The notes under the pieces were generated by a model. It was given only the letters and a program-made list of their open reading frames with translations, made no database searches and was not told the origin of the DNA. Positions 29,356 through 40,600 of a stretch of 64,000 nt of DNA are shown here, piece by piece. The position numbers were made by a program, and so were the translations under genes. The DNA comes from Pseudomonas antarctica. Lineage in GTDB: Bacteria; Pseudomonadota; Gammaproteobacteria; Pseudomonadales; Pseudomonadaceae. How positions within the stretch are numbered: the stretch's first letter is position 1; every line of letters begins with the position of its first letter. The stretch spans positions 124,001-188,000 of the forward strand of contig NZ_UYXQ01000002.1 of NCBI RefSeq assembly GCF_900624995.1. The letters are read 5' to 3'.

Positions 29356-30080
29356 CTGAATCCGTACTGGTCACCGGCTCCAGCCGTGGTATTGGCCGCG
29401 CCATCGCCCTGCGCCTGGCGCAGGCCGGGCATGACATCGTGCTGCATTGCCGCAGTGGTCGCGTTGAGGCCGACGCGGTGCAGGTCGAAATCCAAGCCTT
29501 GGGCCGCACGGCCCGCGTGCTGCAATTTGATGTGGCGGATCGCGCCAGCTGCAAGGCAATCCTTGAGGCCGACGTGGAGCAACATGGCGCCTATTACGGC
29601 GTAGTGCTCAACGCCGGCCTGACCCGCGACGGCGCGTTCCCGGCCTTGTCCGAAGACGATTGGGACGTGGTGATGCGCACCAACCTCGACGGTTTCTACA
29701 ACGTGCTGCACCCGGTGATGATGCCGATGATTCGTCGTCGCGCCGCCGGCCGTATCGTGTGCATCACCTCGGTGTCGGGGCTGATCGGCAACCGTGGGCA
29801 AGTCAATTACAGCGCGTCTAAAGCTGGCCTGATTGGCGCCGCCAAGGCGCTGGCCATCGAGCTGGGTAAGCGCAAAATCACCGTCAACTGTGTGGCGCCC
29901 GGCTTGATCGACACGGCGATGCTGGATGAAAACGTGCCGGTGGAAGAGCTGATGAAGATGATCCCGGCGCAGCGCATGGGCACGCCTGAAGAAGTCGCCG
30001 GTGCGGTGAATTTCCTGATGTCGCCCGAGGCCGGTTACATCACGCGCCAGGTGTTGGCCGTGAACGGAGGCCTGTGCTGA
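29352..30080 (+). CDS. FabG-type 3-ketoacyl-ACP reductase
   Basis: This 242-residue short-chain dehydrogenase has the NADPH loop VTGSSRGIGRAIA, NAG in VVLNAGLTRDG, and the catalytic residues Ser140, Tyr153 and Lys157 (NYSASKAG). It would reduce the beta-keto group after each condensation. It ends TGATG, sharing one base with the next ketosynthase start. Confidence 0.92.
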   Translation: MTESVLVTGSSRGIGRAIALRLAQAGHDIVLHCRSGRVEADAVQVEIQALGRTARVLQFDVADRASCKAILEADVEQHGAYYGVVLNAGLTRDGAFPALSEDDWDVVMRTNLDGFYNVLHPVMMPMIRRRAAGRIVCITSVSGLIGNRGQVNYSASKAGLIGAAKALAIELGKRKITVNCVAPGLIDTAMLDENVPVEELMKMIPAQRMGTPEEVAGAVNFLMSPEAGYITRQVLAVNGGLC

Positions 30081-31306
30081 TGAAGCGCGTCGTCGTCACC
30101 GGCATGGCCGGCATGACCTCCTTGGGCTGTGACTGGGAGACCATCGCCGCCAACTTTCGCGCCAATCGCAGCGGCATTCGGCGCATGGACGAGTGGGACC
30201 GTTTCACCGAACTGAACACGCGCCTGGCCGGGCCGATCGACGATTTCGTGGTGCCTGCCCATTGGACGCGCAAGCAACTGCGCAGCATGGGCCGCGTCTC
30301 GCGCCTGGCCGTGTGGGCGGCGGAGCAGGCGTTGCAGGACGCCGGCTTACTCGGCGACGAGTCGATCAAGGACGGGCGCATGGGCGTGGCCTGTGGCTCG
30401 TCCACCGGCAGCACCGACGAGATCAAGGCGTTCGGCAATATGCTGCTGAACTCGGTGGCCGAGGGGCTGAATGCTAACTCCTATGTGCGCATGATGCCGC
30501 ACACCACGGCGGCGAATATCAGCATCTTCTTTGGCCTCACCGGTCGGCTGATCCCGACGTCCAGCGCCTGCACCAGCGGCAGCCAGGGCATTGGCTATGC
30601 CTACGAGGCGATCAAGTTCGGTCGCCTGCCGTTGATGCTCGCCGGCGGCGCCGAAGAGCTGTGCCCCACCGAAGCGATGGTATTTGATGCGCTCTACGCC
30701 ACCAGCCTGAAAAACGATGCGCCACAGACCAGCCCACGCCCTTACGACAGCGGCCGCGATGGCCTGGTGATCGGCGAAGGCGGCGGCATGTTGGTGCTCG
30801 AAGAACTCGAACACGCGTTGGCACGCGGGGCGCACATCCACGCCGAGCTGGTGGGTTTCGGCAGCAACGCCGACGGCCAGCACACCACCCGCCCGGAGCA
30901 GAAAACCATGCGCCGCGCGATGGAGCTGGCCCTGGAAGATGCAGGGCTTGAACCTTCGGCCATCGGCTACGTGAACGGTCATGGCACCGCCACCGACCAA
31001 GGCGATATCGCCGAGACCTTGGCCACCAGCAGCCTGTTCGGCAGCCGCATGCCCATCAGCTCGCAGAAAAGCTTCCTCGGCCACACCTTGGGCGCGTGCG
31101 GCGCGCTGGAGTCTTGGTTCAGCATCGAAATGATGAACCGCGACCAGTACGTGCACACCTTCAACCTCGATTCGGTTGACCCGCAATGCGGCGAGCTGGA
31201 TTACCTGCAAGGTGGCTTTCGCGAAATGCACAACGATTACGTGATGAACAACAACTTTGCGTTTGGCGGCGTCAACACCTCGCTGATCTTCCGCCGCTGG
31301 TCCTGA
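30080..31306 (+). CDS. Second beta-ketoacyl-ACP synthase (FabF-like)
   Basis: This 408-residue FabF-type ketosynthase has Cys164 in SSACTSGSQG, His in NGHGTAT and His in KSFLGHTLGACG. It probably performs an initiating or early condensation distinct from the other ketosynthase (ApeR-like). The ATG at 30080 is preferred to an in-frame GTG two codons earlier because of the TGATG junction and GGAGG about ten bases upstream. Confidence 0.9.
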   Translation: MKRVVVTGMAGMTSLGCDWETIAANFRANRSGIRRMDEWDRFTELNTRLAGPIDDFVVPAHWTRKQLRSMGRVSRLAVWAAEQALQDAGLLGDESIKDGRMGVACGSSTGSTDEIKAFGNMLLNSVAEGLNANSYVRMMPHTTAANISIFFGLTGRLIPTSSACTSGSQGIGYAYEAIKFGRLPLMLAGGAEELCPTEAMVFDALYATSLKNDAPQTSPRPYDSGRDGLVIGEGGGMLVLEELEHALARGAHIHAELVGFGSNADGQHTTRPEQKTMRRAMELALEDAGLEPSAIGYVNGHGTATDQGDIAETLATSSLFGSRMPISSQKSFLGHTLGACGALESWFSIEMMNRDQYVHTFNLDSVDPQCGELDYLQGGFREMHNDYVMNNNFAFGGVNTSLIFRRWS

Positions 31307-31332
31307 ATTTTTAATCGATTGGAGAAAACGGA

Positions 31333-31782
31333 ATGTCTTCCTTGCTACGCGCCACCCTGATCACCCTGGCGTTGCTGACCACCGCCGGTTGCACCAACAA
31401 ACCGGTGCTCAACACCCAGCACGCGCTGCCGGCCGACACCCAGGTCAGCGAAGACAAAATGAAGCAGGTCATCGTCAACGCCCTGCAAAAACGCGAGTGG
31501 ACCGTGCAACGTCTGAGCCCGCAACTGGTGCAGGCTGAAATCACCGTGCGTAACCAGTACTTCGCTGCAATCGACATCCGCTACACCCGCAACAGCTACG
31601 CCATCACCTACCGCGACAGCCGCGACCTGGGCTATAAGGACGGCAAGATCCATCGCAACTACAACCGCTGGGTGAACAACTTGGACAGCGACATCATGGC
31701 GGGCTTGCGCAGCAATGGCGCGAATGAGGCGGGGTCGGCGGCGCAGTTGTTTGAGCAGACGGGGACGTCGAAGCAGAACTGA
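31333..31782 (+). CDS. Small lipoprotein at the end of the aryl polyene operon
   Basis: This 149-residue predicted lipoprotein has a signal ending in TTAGC, giving lipidated Cys20. The mature part has a conserved-looking core (VIVNALQKREWTV, YAITYRDSRDL, HRNYNRWVNNLDSDI) of unknown function. A good GGAG lies before the ATG. A 26-base gap follows the ketosynthase, and a hairpin terminator lies just after the stop, so it is probably the last gene of the operon. It may act in outer-membrane display of the pigment, or be an independent envelope protein. Confidence 0.75.
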   Translation: MSSLLRATLITLALLTTAGCTNKPVLNTQHALPADTQVSEDKMKQVIVNALQKREWTVQRLSPQLVQAEITVRNQYFAAIDIRYTRNSYAITYRDSRDLGYKDGKIHRNYNRWVNNLDSDIMAGLRSNGANEAGSAAQLFEQTGTSKQN

Positions 31783-31808
31783 GGATCGCAGTCCGTCAGA
31801 AACGACAA

Positions 31809-31828
31809 AGGGCGCCTTTCGGCGCCCT
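31809..31828 (+). terminator. Terminator after the aryl polyene operon
   Basis: GGGCGCC-TTTC-GGCGCCC forms a seven-base GC stem with flanking AAA and TCTT. It lies 27 bases after the last stop codon. Confidence 0.75.
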
Positions 31829-31849
31829 CTTCACAAACACAGACCTTGA

Positions 31850-32400
31850 AAGGCATGGCTCTTACAGCGAGTCACTTTTTTACAAACGCCTAAAAAAGTA
31901 ACCAAAAAACGCTTTGCCCTACCACTCGGTGCCTCGCCTAGGCTCGGCATGCCAGAACGAAGGCCATCGTGGTTAACGGGGCCTGTCAGATCAAGATCAA
32001 AATCTACAGCACGGCGGCCTAGTAGCCGACCTGAGTGGTTGAAGCAAAAGCACAGCAGAGCAGCACACTCTCTGTCTGATGTACTGAGATCCAACTGTGG
32101 GAGCTGGCTTGCCGGATCGCCGCACCGCTGCGATGCAGGCACCTCGGTGTTTCAGGTACACCAAGTTGATGCCATCGCAGGCAAGCCAGCTCCCACATTG
32201 GATTGAGTTCAGCTTCCACTATCAGGTCGGCTACTAGGCCGCCGTGCTCTTGATCTTAGGCGCCCCGTTAAACCACGCTGGCCGAACGCAGCTATTACGG
32301 AGTGTTGGGGCAAGAGCCCTTTGGTTACTTTGGGGCTTTTCCAAAGTGGCCCGCCGTAAGGGCGGAACCAATAGCGGCCATCACCCAAACAACGGATATG
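31850..32400. repeat. Composite palindrome with a REPIN at its centre
   Basis: This gene-free block is built as nested inverted repeats. CAGCACGGCGGCCTAGTAGC begins a shared arm found in the left half (31968-32038) and, inverted, in the right half (32216-32277). Both arms also include CGTGGTT(T)AACGGGGC. Further out, AAAGTAACCAAA on the left matches TTTGGTTACTTT on the right. The REPIN at 32096-32197 occupies the centre. Such blocks recur in P. fluorescens genomes as far as I recall. I see no credible gene in 31829-32576. Confidence 0.7.
32096..32197. repeat. REPIN (GCTGGC type, enlarged centre)
   Basis: Inverted arms starting TGTGGGAGCTGGCTTGCC and ending GGCAAGCCAGCTCCCACA. The centre carries a second small inverted repeat (ACCTCGGTGT...ACACCAAGTT) as in the copy at 61216. 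Confidence 0.9.
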
Positions 32401-32576
32401 TACCCAGCGCCCCCCACGACAACCACAGCACTCAACCCATAAAAAGATGTGTAGATACCTATGTTCCTTGGGCTGATAGAGAAGTGCCATCCATATCACT
32501 CGCCTGAAAAAAACGATTCTGCGCAACTTTCGCGCGAATAACTAAGCCGGGGGCGTTACCTGATAGGCGACAGCGC

Positions 32577-33470
32577 CTACACCAGCGCCTTAAGCGTCAA
32601 CAGCTCGACAAACGCCTCGGCCATCGGGGTTTGTGCGCCTTTGCGCTGCACCAGCCACACGGCCGTCAACGCTTCCTGATCGAGTAAGGTGCGATACACC
32701 ACGCCATCAATGCGTATGCGCTGATAAGACGCCGGCAGCACCGATACACCCACACCTGCCGCCACCAACCCGATGATGGTCATCGCCTCCCCGGCTTCCT
32801 GGGCGAAGTGCGGGCTGAAGCCGGCGTCACGGGCCAGGTTGAGCAGTTGCGCATACAGGCCGCTGCCGTAGGTGCGAGGGAAGAATACAAACGGCTCCTG
32901 CGCCAGTTGCGCCAGGTGCAAACCGCGCTCGCTGCCTTCCACCAGCGGGTGGCCGGCATTCAGTACGGCGACCAGAGGCTCACGCATCAGTTCGATGACG
33001 CTAAGCGAGTCGGGCAACGGCAACGGCCGCATAAGCCCGACCTGGATCGACTCATCCACCAGCGACTCGGCCACTTCGGTGCTGCTCATCTCTTGCAGAT
33101 TCAGGTGCACCGCCGGGAACGCCTGGCGAAACGCAAAGATCGCCTGCGGAATGCTGGAATTGAACGGCGCCGACGAGGTGAAGCCAATCTTCAACTCCCC
33201 CAGTTCGCCCAACTGCGCGCGCCGGGCTACGTCCGCCGCCTTGTCGACCTGCGCCAGCACCAATCGCGCCTCGTGGAGAAACAACCGCCCTGCCTCACTC
33301 AGCTCGACCCGACGATTGGTGCGCTCAAATAAGCGCGCGCCCACCTCTTGCTCCAGCGCCTGAATCTGCTGGCTCAGCGGCGGTTGCGAGATGCCCAGTA
33401 CCTGCGCCGCACGGCCAAAATGCAGTTCTTCGGCGACGGCGATGAAGTACCGCAGGTGACGCAATTCCAT
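32577..33470 (-). CDS. LysR-family transcriptional regulator
   Basis: This 297-residue regulator has an N-terminal winged HTH (LRYFIAVAEELHFGRAAQVLGISQPPLSQQIQALE) and a C-terminal periplasmic-binding-like effector domain from about residue 90. It is divergent from an MFS exporter gene 123 bases away, the usual arrangement for a LysR protein that controls its neighbour. The effector is unknown. Confidence 0.93.
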   Translation of the reverse strand: MELRHLRYFIAVAEELHFGRAAQVLGISQPPLSQQIQALEQEVGARLFERTNRRVELSEAGRLFLHEARLVLAQVDKAADVARRAQLGELGELKIGFTSSAPFNSSIPQAIFAFRQAFPAVHLNLQEMSSTEVAESLVDESIQVGLMRPLPLPDSLSVIELMREPLVAVLNAGHPLVEGSERGLHLAQLAQEPFVFFPRTYGSGLYAQLLNLARDAGFSPHFAQEAGEAMTIIGLVAAGVGVSVLPASYQRIRIDGVVYRTLLDQEALTAVWLVQRKGAQTPMAEAFVELLTLKALV

Positions 33471-33511
33471 GCAAACCTCATTAGGTCGTAAAAGCTATCA
33501 AACAGGTCGAA

Positions 33512-33521
33512 CAATATATTG
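33512..33521. promoter_or_regulatory. Palindrome in the LysR/MFS intergenic region
   Basis: CAATATATTG is a perfect 10-base palindrome midway between the divergent regulator and exporter starts, in an AT-rich stretch. It could be part of a LysR site or simply a promoter -10 region. No experimental basis. Confidence 0.3.
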
Positions 33522-33593
33522 GAAAGAATCATTAGCCAGCTATATTCTTTTTTGCATTGCCAGTCTGGCAGGCTTTCCCTCGCCGAGGTCCCC

Positions 33594-34862
33594 GTGAAAT
33601 CTGCTGTCGCTCCATTGGCTCAAGAAGCCCCGCCTACCGCCCTGGATGAGGTGGTGGCCCAGCTCAACGAGCAGTTCATCGAAAAAGGCACGCCGATGTT
33701 CATGCGCACCGCGCTGGCGCTGTTCTGCGGTGGGTTTGCGACCTTTGCGCTGCTGTATTGCGTGCAGCCGATGATGCCGGCGCTGTCCCACGAGTTTTCT
33801 ATCAATGCCGCGCAAAGTAGCCTGATCCTCTCGGTTGCCACGGCGATGCTTGCCTTGGGATTGCTGATCACTGGGCCGATTTCCGACCGGCTGGGGCGCA
33901 AGCCCGTGATGGTGTCCGCGTTGTTCTGTGCCGCGCTGGCGACCATCGCCAGTGGCTTGATGCCGACGTGGGAAGGGATTCTGCTGATGCGCGCGTTGGT
34001 GGGTTTGTCATTGAGCGGTCTGGCCGCTGTAGCGATGACCTACCTGAGCGAAGAGATTCACCCGCAACACATCGGCCTGGCCATGGGGCTCTACATCGGC
34101 GGCAATGCGATTGGCGGCATGAGTGGGCGTTTGATCATGGGCGTGCTGATCGACTTCGTCAGTTGGCACACCGCCACGCTGATCATCGGCGCCCTGGCGC
34201 TGATCGCGGCCACGGTGTTCTGGAAAATCCTGCCTGAATCGCGCAACTTCCGCGCCAGCAGCCTCAAGCCGCGCAACTTGCTGGATGGTTTTGTCATGCA
34301 CTTCAAGGACGCGGGCCTGCCCTGGTTGTTCCTTGAGGCGTTCCTGCTGATGGGCGCCTTTGTGACGATGTTCAACTACATCGGCTATCGCCTGCTGGCC
34401 TCGCCCTACGAGCTGAGCCAGGCCGTGGTCGGCCTGTTGTCGCTGGTGTACCTGTCGGGTATCTACAGCTCGGCAAAGATCGGCTCGCTGGCTGATCGGC
34501 TCGGCCGTCGTCGTGTGTTGTGGGGCACCATCGTGCTGATGCTTTCGGGGATGTTATTGACACTGTTCACCCCGCTATGGCTGGTGGTCTCGGGCATGCT
34601 GATCTTTACCTTCGGCTTCTTCGGCGCCCACTCGGTGGCCAGCAGCTGGATCGGCCGCCGCGCAGTCAAGGCCAAGGGGCAGGCTTCATCGCTGTACTTG
34701 TTCTGCTACTACGTGGGCTCGAGTATTGCCGGTACAGCGGGCGGGTTCTTCTGGCACTTTGCCGGGTGGAATGGGATTGGCGGGTTTATCGTGGCGCTGT
34801 TGATTGGCGCGCTATTGGTGGCGCTGAAGCTGGCGAAGCTGGCGCCGCTGGGGAATGTATAG
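33594..34862 (+). CDS. MFS transporter, YnfM-like
   Basis: This is a 422-residue major facilitator with a hydrophilic N-terminal tail of about 40 residues and 12 helices. It has the loop 2-3 signature GPISDRLGRKPVM and its second-half echo GSLADRLGRRRVL. The overall pattern resembles the YnfM arabinose-efflux-like group; the substrate is unknown. The GTG at 33594, with CGAGG ten bases upstream, is chosen over an earlier in-frame ATG at 33519 whose translation is not conserved-looking. A bidirectional terminator separates it from hemE. Confidence 0.85.
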   Translation: MKSAVAPLAQEAPPTALDEVVAQLNEQFIEKGTPMFMRTALALFCGGFATFALLYCVQPMMPALSHEFSINAAQSSLILSVATAMLALGLLITGPISDRLGRKPVMVSALFCAALATIASGLMPTWEGILLMRALVGLSLSGLAAVAMTYLSEEIHPQHIGLAMGLYIGGNAIGGMSGRLIMGVLIDFVSWHTATLIIGALALIAATVFWKILPESRNFRASSLKPRNLLDGFVMHFKDAGLPWLFLEAFLLMGAFVTMFNYIGYRLLASPYELSQAVVGLLSLVYLSGIYSSAKIGSLADRLGRRRVLWGTIVLMLSGMLLTLFTPLWLVVSGMLIFTFGFFGAHSVASSWIGRRAVKAKGQASSLYLFCYYVGSSIAGTAGGFFWHFAGWNGIGGFIVALLIGALLVALKLAKLAPLGNV

Positions 34863-34882
34863 GCAAGCCCGCTCCCGTATTT
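34860..34882. repeat. Solitary REP remnant
   Basis: AGGCAAGCCCGCTCCCGTAT resembles one arm of the GCGGGC-type REP with one base change, but no partner arm is nearby. Confidence 0.6.
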
Positions 34883-34901
34883 GTTTTGTGTACACCCTAA
34901 T

Positions 34902-34928
34902 AAAAAGCCCGGCACTGCCGGGCTTTTT
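34902..34928. terminator. Bidirectional terminator between MFS gene and hemE
   Basis: AAAAAGCCCGGC and its complement form a stem around a short ACT-type loop, with T-runs on either strand. It can serve both the plus-strand MFS gene and minus-strand hemE. Confidence 0.92.
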
Positions 34929-34930
34929 CA

Positions 34931-35998
34931 TTACTCGTGGTACTGCGCCGACAGCTCATGCACCGCACGCAGGAACGCGCCAGCATGTTCCGGGTTCACT
35001 TCCGGCGTGATGCCATGCCCGAGGTTGAACACGTGCCCACTGCCCTTGCCGTAGCTGGCCAGGATGCGGCCGACTTCAGTGCGGATCGCTTCCGGCTTGG
35101 CGTACAGCACGGTCGGGTCCATGTTGCCTTGCAGCGCGACGCGGTTGCCCACGCGCTGACGGGCTTCGCCGAGGTCGCAGGTCCAGTCCAGGCCGAGTGC
35201 ATCGGCACCGGCGTCGGCGATGCTTTCCAGCCACAGGCCGCCACCTTTGGTGAACATGATCACCGGCACTTTGCGGCCTTCGTGTTCGCGGATCAGGCCG
35301 CTGACGATTTTGCGCATGTAGGCCAGGGAGAACTCCTGGTACGCCGCCGACGACAGGTTGCCGCCCCAGGTATCGAAGATCTGCACCGCTTGCGCGCCGG
35401 CCATGATCTGGCCGTTGAGGTAGCTGGTGACCGACTGCGCCAGCTTGTCCAACAGCAGGTGCATGGCTTGCGGGTTGTCGTAGAGCATGGCCTTGGTCTT
35501 GCGGAAGTCTTTCGACGAGCCGCCTTCGACCATATAAGTAGCCAAGGTCCATGGGCTGCCGGAGAAGCCGATCAGCGGCACGCGGCCATTGAGCTCGCGG
35601 CGGATGGTGCTGACCGCATCCATCACGTAGCCGAGGTCTTTGTGCGGATCAGGAATCGGCAGGGCTTCGATGTCGGCCAGGGTGCTGACGACTTTCTTGA
35701 AACGCGGGCCTTCGCCGGTTTCGAAGTACAGGCCTTGGCCCATAGCGTCGGGGATGGTGAGGATATCGGAGAAGAGGATGGCCGCGTCCAGTTGTGGGTA
35801 GCGGTCCAGCGGCTGCATCGTGACTTCGCAGGCGAACTCCGGGTTCATGCACAGGCTCATGAAGTCGCCGGCGTGGGCGCGACTGGCGCGGTATTCCGGC
35901 AGGTAGCGACCGGCTTGACGCATCATCCACACGGGCGTGACGTCTACGGGTTGCTTGAGCAGGGCACGAAGAAAACGGTCGTTCTTGAGGGCAGTCAT
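34931..35998 (-). CDS. hemE: Uroporphyrinogen decarboxylase
   Basis: This enzyme of 355 residues decarboxylates uroporphyrinogen III to coproporphyrinogen III in haem synthesis. Signature segments are [16 protein letters not shown] near the N-terminus, [12 protein letters not shown] with the conserved Asp, and [17 protein letters not shown]. Length is typical. It lies downstream of gltD, but a terminator and a REPIN separate them, so it probably has its own promoter. Confidence 0.97.
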   Translation of the reverse strand: MTALKNDRFLRALLKQPVDVTPVWMMRQAGRYLPEYRASRAHAGDFMSLCMNPEFACEVTMQPLDRYPQLDAAILFSDILTIPDAMGQGLYFETGEGPRFKKVVSTLADIEALPIPDPHKDLGYVMDAVSTIRRELNGRVPLIGFSGSPWTLATYMVEGGSSKDFRKTKAMLYDNPQAMHLLLDKLAQSVTSYLNGQIMAGAQAVQIFDTWGGNLSSAAYQEFSLAYMRKIVSGLIREHEGRKVPVIMFTKGGGLWLESIADAGADALGLDWTCDLGEARQRVGNRVALQGNMDPTVLYAKPEAIRTEVGRILASYGKGSGHVFNLGHGITPEVNPEHAGAFLRAVHELSAQYHE

Positions 35999-36045
35999 GT
36001 CGGCATCCGCAAAAAAAGTGCGGGCATTTTCTCAGAGCGCGACGC

Positions 36046-36073
36046 AAAAGGCACGGTATGAGCCGTGCCTTTT
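36046..36073 (-). terminator. Terminator between gltD and hemE
   Basis: AAAAGGCACGG (36046-36056) pairs perfectly with CCGTGCCTTTT (36063-36073). Reading the minus strand the stem ends in a TTTT run, so it can end gltBD transcription about 170 bases after gltD. Confidence 0.85.
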
Positions 36074-36120
36074 GTCTATCGGGTCAATTTGTCGCGGACA
36101 TAAGAGCGCCGCAAAACACA

Positions 36121-36210
36121 TGTGGGAGCGGGCTTGCTCGCGAAAACGGTGGGTCAGCCAATACATCTGGTGACTGATACACCGCATTCGCGAGCAAGCC
36201 CGCTCCCACA
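36121..36210. repeat. REPIN (GCGGGC type)
   Basis: Arms GTGGGAGCGGGCTTGCTCGC and complement lie between the gltD stop and the downstream terminator. Same subtype as at 553 and 63707. Confidence 0.93.
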
Positions 36211-36240
36211 TTTTGATCCCATTTCAACTGGGGATCGGAG

Positions 36241-37668
<1,428 letters not shown>

Positions 37669-37691
37669 TCATCAAACTGTTCAGGCGCATA

Positions 37692-40600
37692 TCACTGCGG
37701 GTTGGCACGAATGCTGGAAAGCAACGATTTCAGGTTGGCAGCCTTGGGCTTGACCAGCCAGAAACGACGCAGGTAATCATCGAGGTTTTCGGCGAGGTTA
37801 CGCCCCCATTCGCTGCCGGTCTCCTCGACGTACTCGTCCAGCACGCGCTGCAAGTGGTTCCGGTAGGATTCCATGGCTTCGCCGCTGATCCGCTGGATCT
37901 CGACCAACTCGTGGTTGACCTTGTCGACGAAGGTGTTGTCCTGGTCGAGCACGTAGGCGAAACCACCCGTCATGCCTGAACCGAAGTTGTAACCGGTCTT
38001 GCCCAGTACCGCGACAAAGCCCCCGGTCATGTACTCGCAGCAGTGATCGCCAGTGCCTTCGACCACGGTGTGGGCACCGGAGTTACGCACGGCGAAACGC
38101 TCACCGGCAGTGCCGGCGGCGAACAGCTTGCCACCAGTAGCGCCGTACAAGCAGGTGTTGCCGATGATCGCGCTTTCCTGCGACTTGTAGACGCTGCCGA
38201 TTGGCGGAACGATCACCAGCTTGCCGCCGGTCATGCCCTTGCCCACGTAGTCGTTGGCGTCACCTTCCAGGTACATGTGCAGGCCTCCGGCGTTCCACAC
38301 GCCGAAGCTCTGGCCCGCTGTGCCGTTGAAGCGGAAGGTGATCGGCGCTTTCGCCATGCCTTGGTTGCCGTGCTTGCGCGCAATTTCGCCGGAGATGCGT
38401 GCGCCGATGGAACGGTCGCAGTTGCAGATATCCAAGGCGAATTCGCCACCGCTGGCGTCGTTGATCGAGGAACTGGCCATCTCGACCATCTTCTCGGCCA
38501 GCAGGCCTTTGTCGAACGGCGGGTTGCGGTCAACCTGGCAGAATTGCGGCTTGTCTGCCGGGATATGGTCGCTGCCCAACAGCGGCGTCAGGTCCAGGTG
38601 CTGTTGCTTGGCGGTCTGGCCTTCAAGGATTTCCAGCAGATCGGTACGCCCGATCAGCTCTTCCAGCGACCGCACGCCCAGCTTGGCCAGCCACTCACGG
38701 GTTTCTTCGGCGACGTAGGTGAAGAAATTCACCACCATATCGACGGTGCCGATGTAGTGATCCTTACGCAGCTTCTCGTTCTGAGTGGCGACGCCGGTGG
38801 CGCAGTTGTTCAGGTGGCAGATGCGCAGGTATTTGCAGCCCAGCGCGATCATCGGCGCAGTACCGAAGCCGAAGCTTTCGGCGCCGAGGATCGCGGCCTT
38901 GATCACGTCGAGGCCGGTTTTCAGGCCACCGTCGGTCTGCACCCGGACTTTGCCGCGCAGGTCGTTGCCGCGCAGGGTCTGGTGAGTTTCAGCCAGGCCC
39001 AGTTCCCATGGCGCGCCGGCGTACTTGATGGAGGTCAGCGGCGAAGCGCCGGTGCCGCCGTCGTAGCCGGAGATGGTGATCAGGTCGGCATAGGCCTTGG
39101 CCACACCGGCGGCGATGGTGCCCACGCCGGCTTCCGCGACCAGTTTCACCGAGACCAGCGCCTGCGGGTTGACTTGTTTCAAGTCGAAAATCAGCTGCGA
39201 CAAGTCTTCAATCGAGTAGATGTCGTGGTGCGGCGGCGGCGAAATCAGGGTCACGCCCGGCACTGCGTAACGCAGCTTGGCGATCAGACCGTTGACCTTA
39301 CCACCCGGCAGCTGGCCGCCCTCACCGGGCTTGGCGCCCTGGGCGACTTTGATCTGCAGCACTTCGGCGTTGACCAGGTATTCCGGGGTTACCCCGAAAC
39401 GGCCAGTCGCGACCTGCTTAATTTTCGAGCTCTTGATGGTGCCGTAGCGCGCCGGGTCTTCGCCGCCTTCGCCGGAGTTGGAACGCGCACCCAGGCGGTT
39501 CATGGCTTCGGCCAGGGCTTCGTGGGCCTCAGGCGACAAAGCGCCGAGTGAAATACCCGCGGAGTCGAAACGCTTGAGGATCGATTCCAGTGGTTCGATC
39601 TCGCTGATGGCCAGCGGCGTGTCCAGGGTTTTCACCTTGAACAGGTCACGGATCATCGACACCGGGCGGTTATCCACCAGCGCGGTGTATTGCTTGAACT
39701 TGGCGTAGTCGCCCTGCTGCACAGCGGCTTGCAGGGTGCTGACCACGTCCGGGTTGTAGGCGTGGTATTCGCCACCGTGGACGAACTTGAGCAGGCCGCC
39801 TTGCTGGATCGGCTTGCGCGCACTCCAGGCTTCAGCTGCCAGGGCTTTCTGTTCGGCTTCGATGTCGACGAAACGCGCGCCCTTGATGCGGCTCGGCACA
39901 CCACGGAAGCTCAGCTCGCAAACTTCTTCCGACAGGCCGATGGCTTCGAACAACTGCGCGCCACGGTACGAAGTGACAGTGGAGATACCCATCTTCGACA
40001 GGATCTTCAACAGGCCCTTGGTGATGCCTTTACGGTAGTTCTTGAACACCTCGTAGAGGTCGCCCAGCACTTCACCGGTACGGATCAAGTCACCGAGCAC
40101 TTCGTACGCCAGGAACGGGTACACCGCCGAAGCGCCGAAGCCGATCAACACCGCAAAGTGGTGCGGGTCGCGGGCTGTGGCGGTTTCGACGAGGATATTG
40201 GAGTCGCAACGCAGACCTTTTTCGGTCAGGCGGTGGTGCACCGCGCCGGTGGCCAGGGACGCGTGGATCGGCAATTTGCCTGGAGCGATATGACGGTCGG
40301 TCAATACGATCTGGGTACGACCGGCGCGCACCGCTTCTTCAGCCTGATCAGCGACGTTACGCACAGCGGCTTCAAGGCCCAGGCTCTCATCGTAGTTCAG
40401 GTCGATGATCTGGCGGTCGAAGCCTGGACGCTCCAGGGTCATCAACGAGCGCCATTTGGCCGGGGAAACCACCGGCGAGCTGAGGATCACACGGGAGGCA
40501 TGCTCAGGCGATTCCTGGAAGATGTTGCGCTCGGCACCGAGGCACACTTCCAGCGACATCACGATGGCTTCACGCAGCGGGTCGATCGGCGGGTTGGTTA

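Noticed and set aside
31829..32576. Small open frames in the composite palindrome, possibly a transposase remnant
   Set aside because: The frames are short, lack domains and are built from the inverted repeats themselves.
34937..36061. A 374-codon open frame antisense to hemE
   Set aside because: Composition is rich in Gly/His/Val/Asp as expected for a mirror frame of a real gene; no family recognised.
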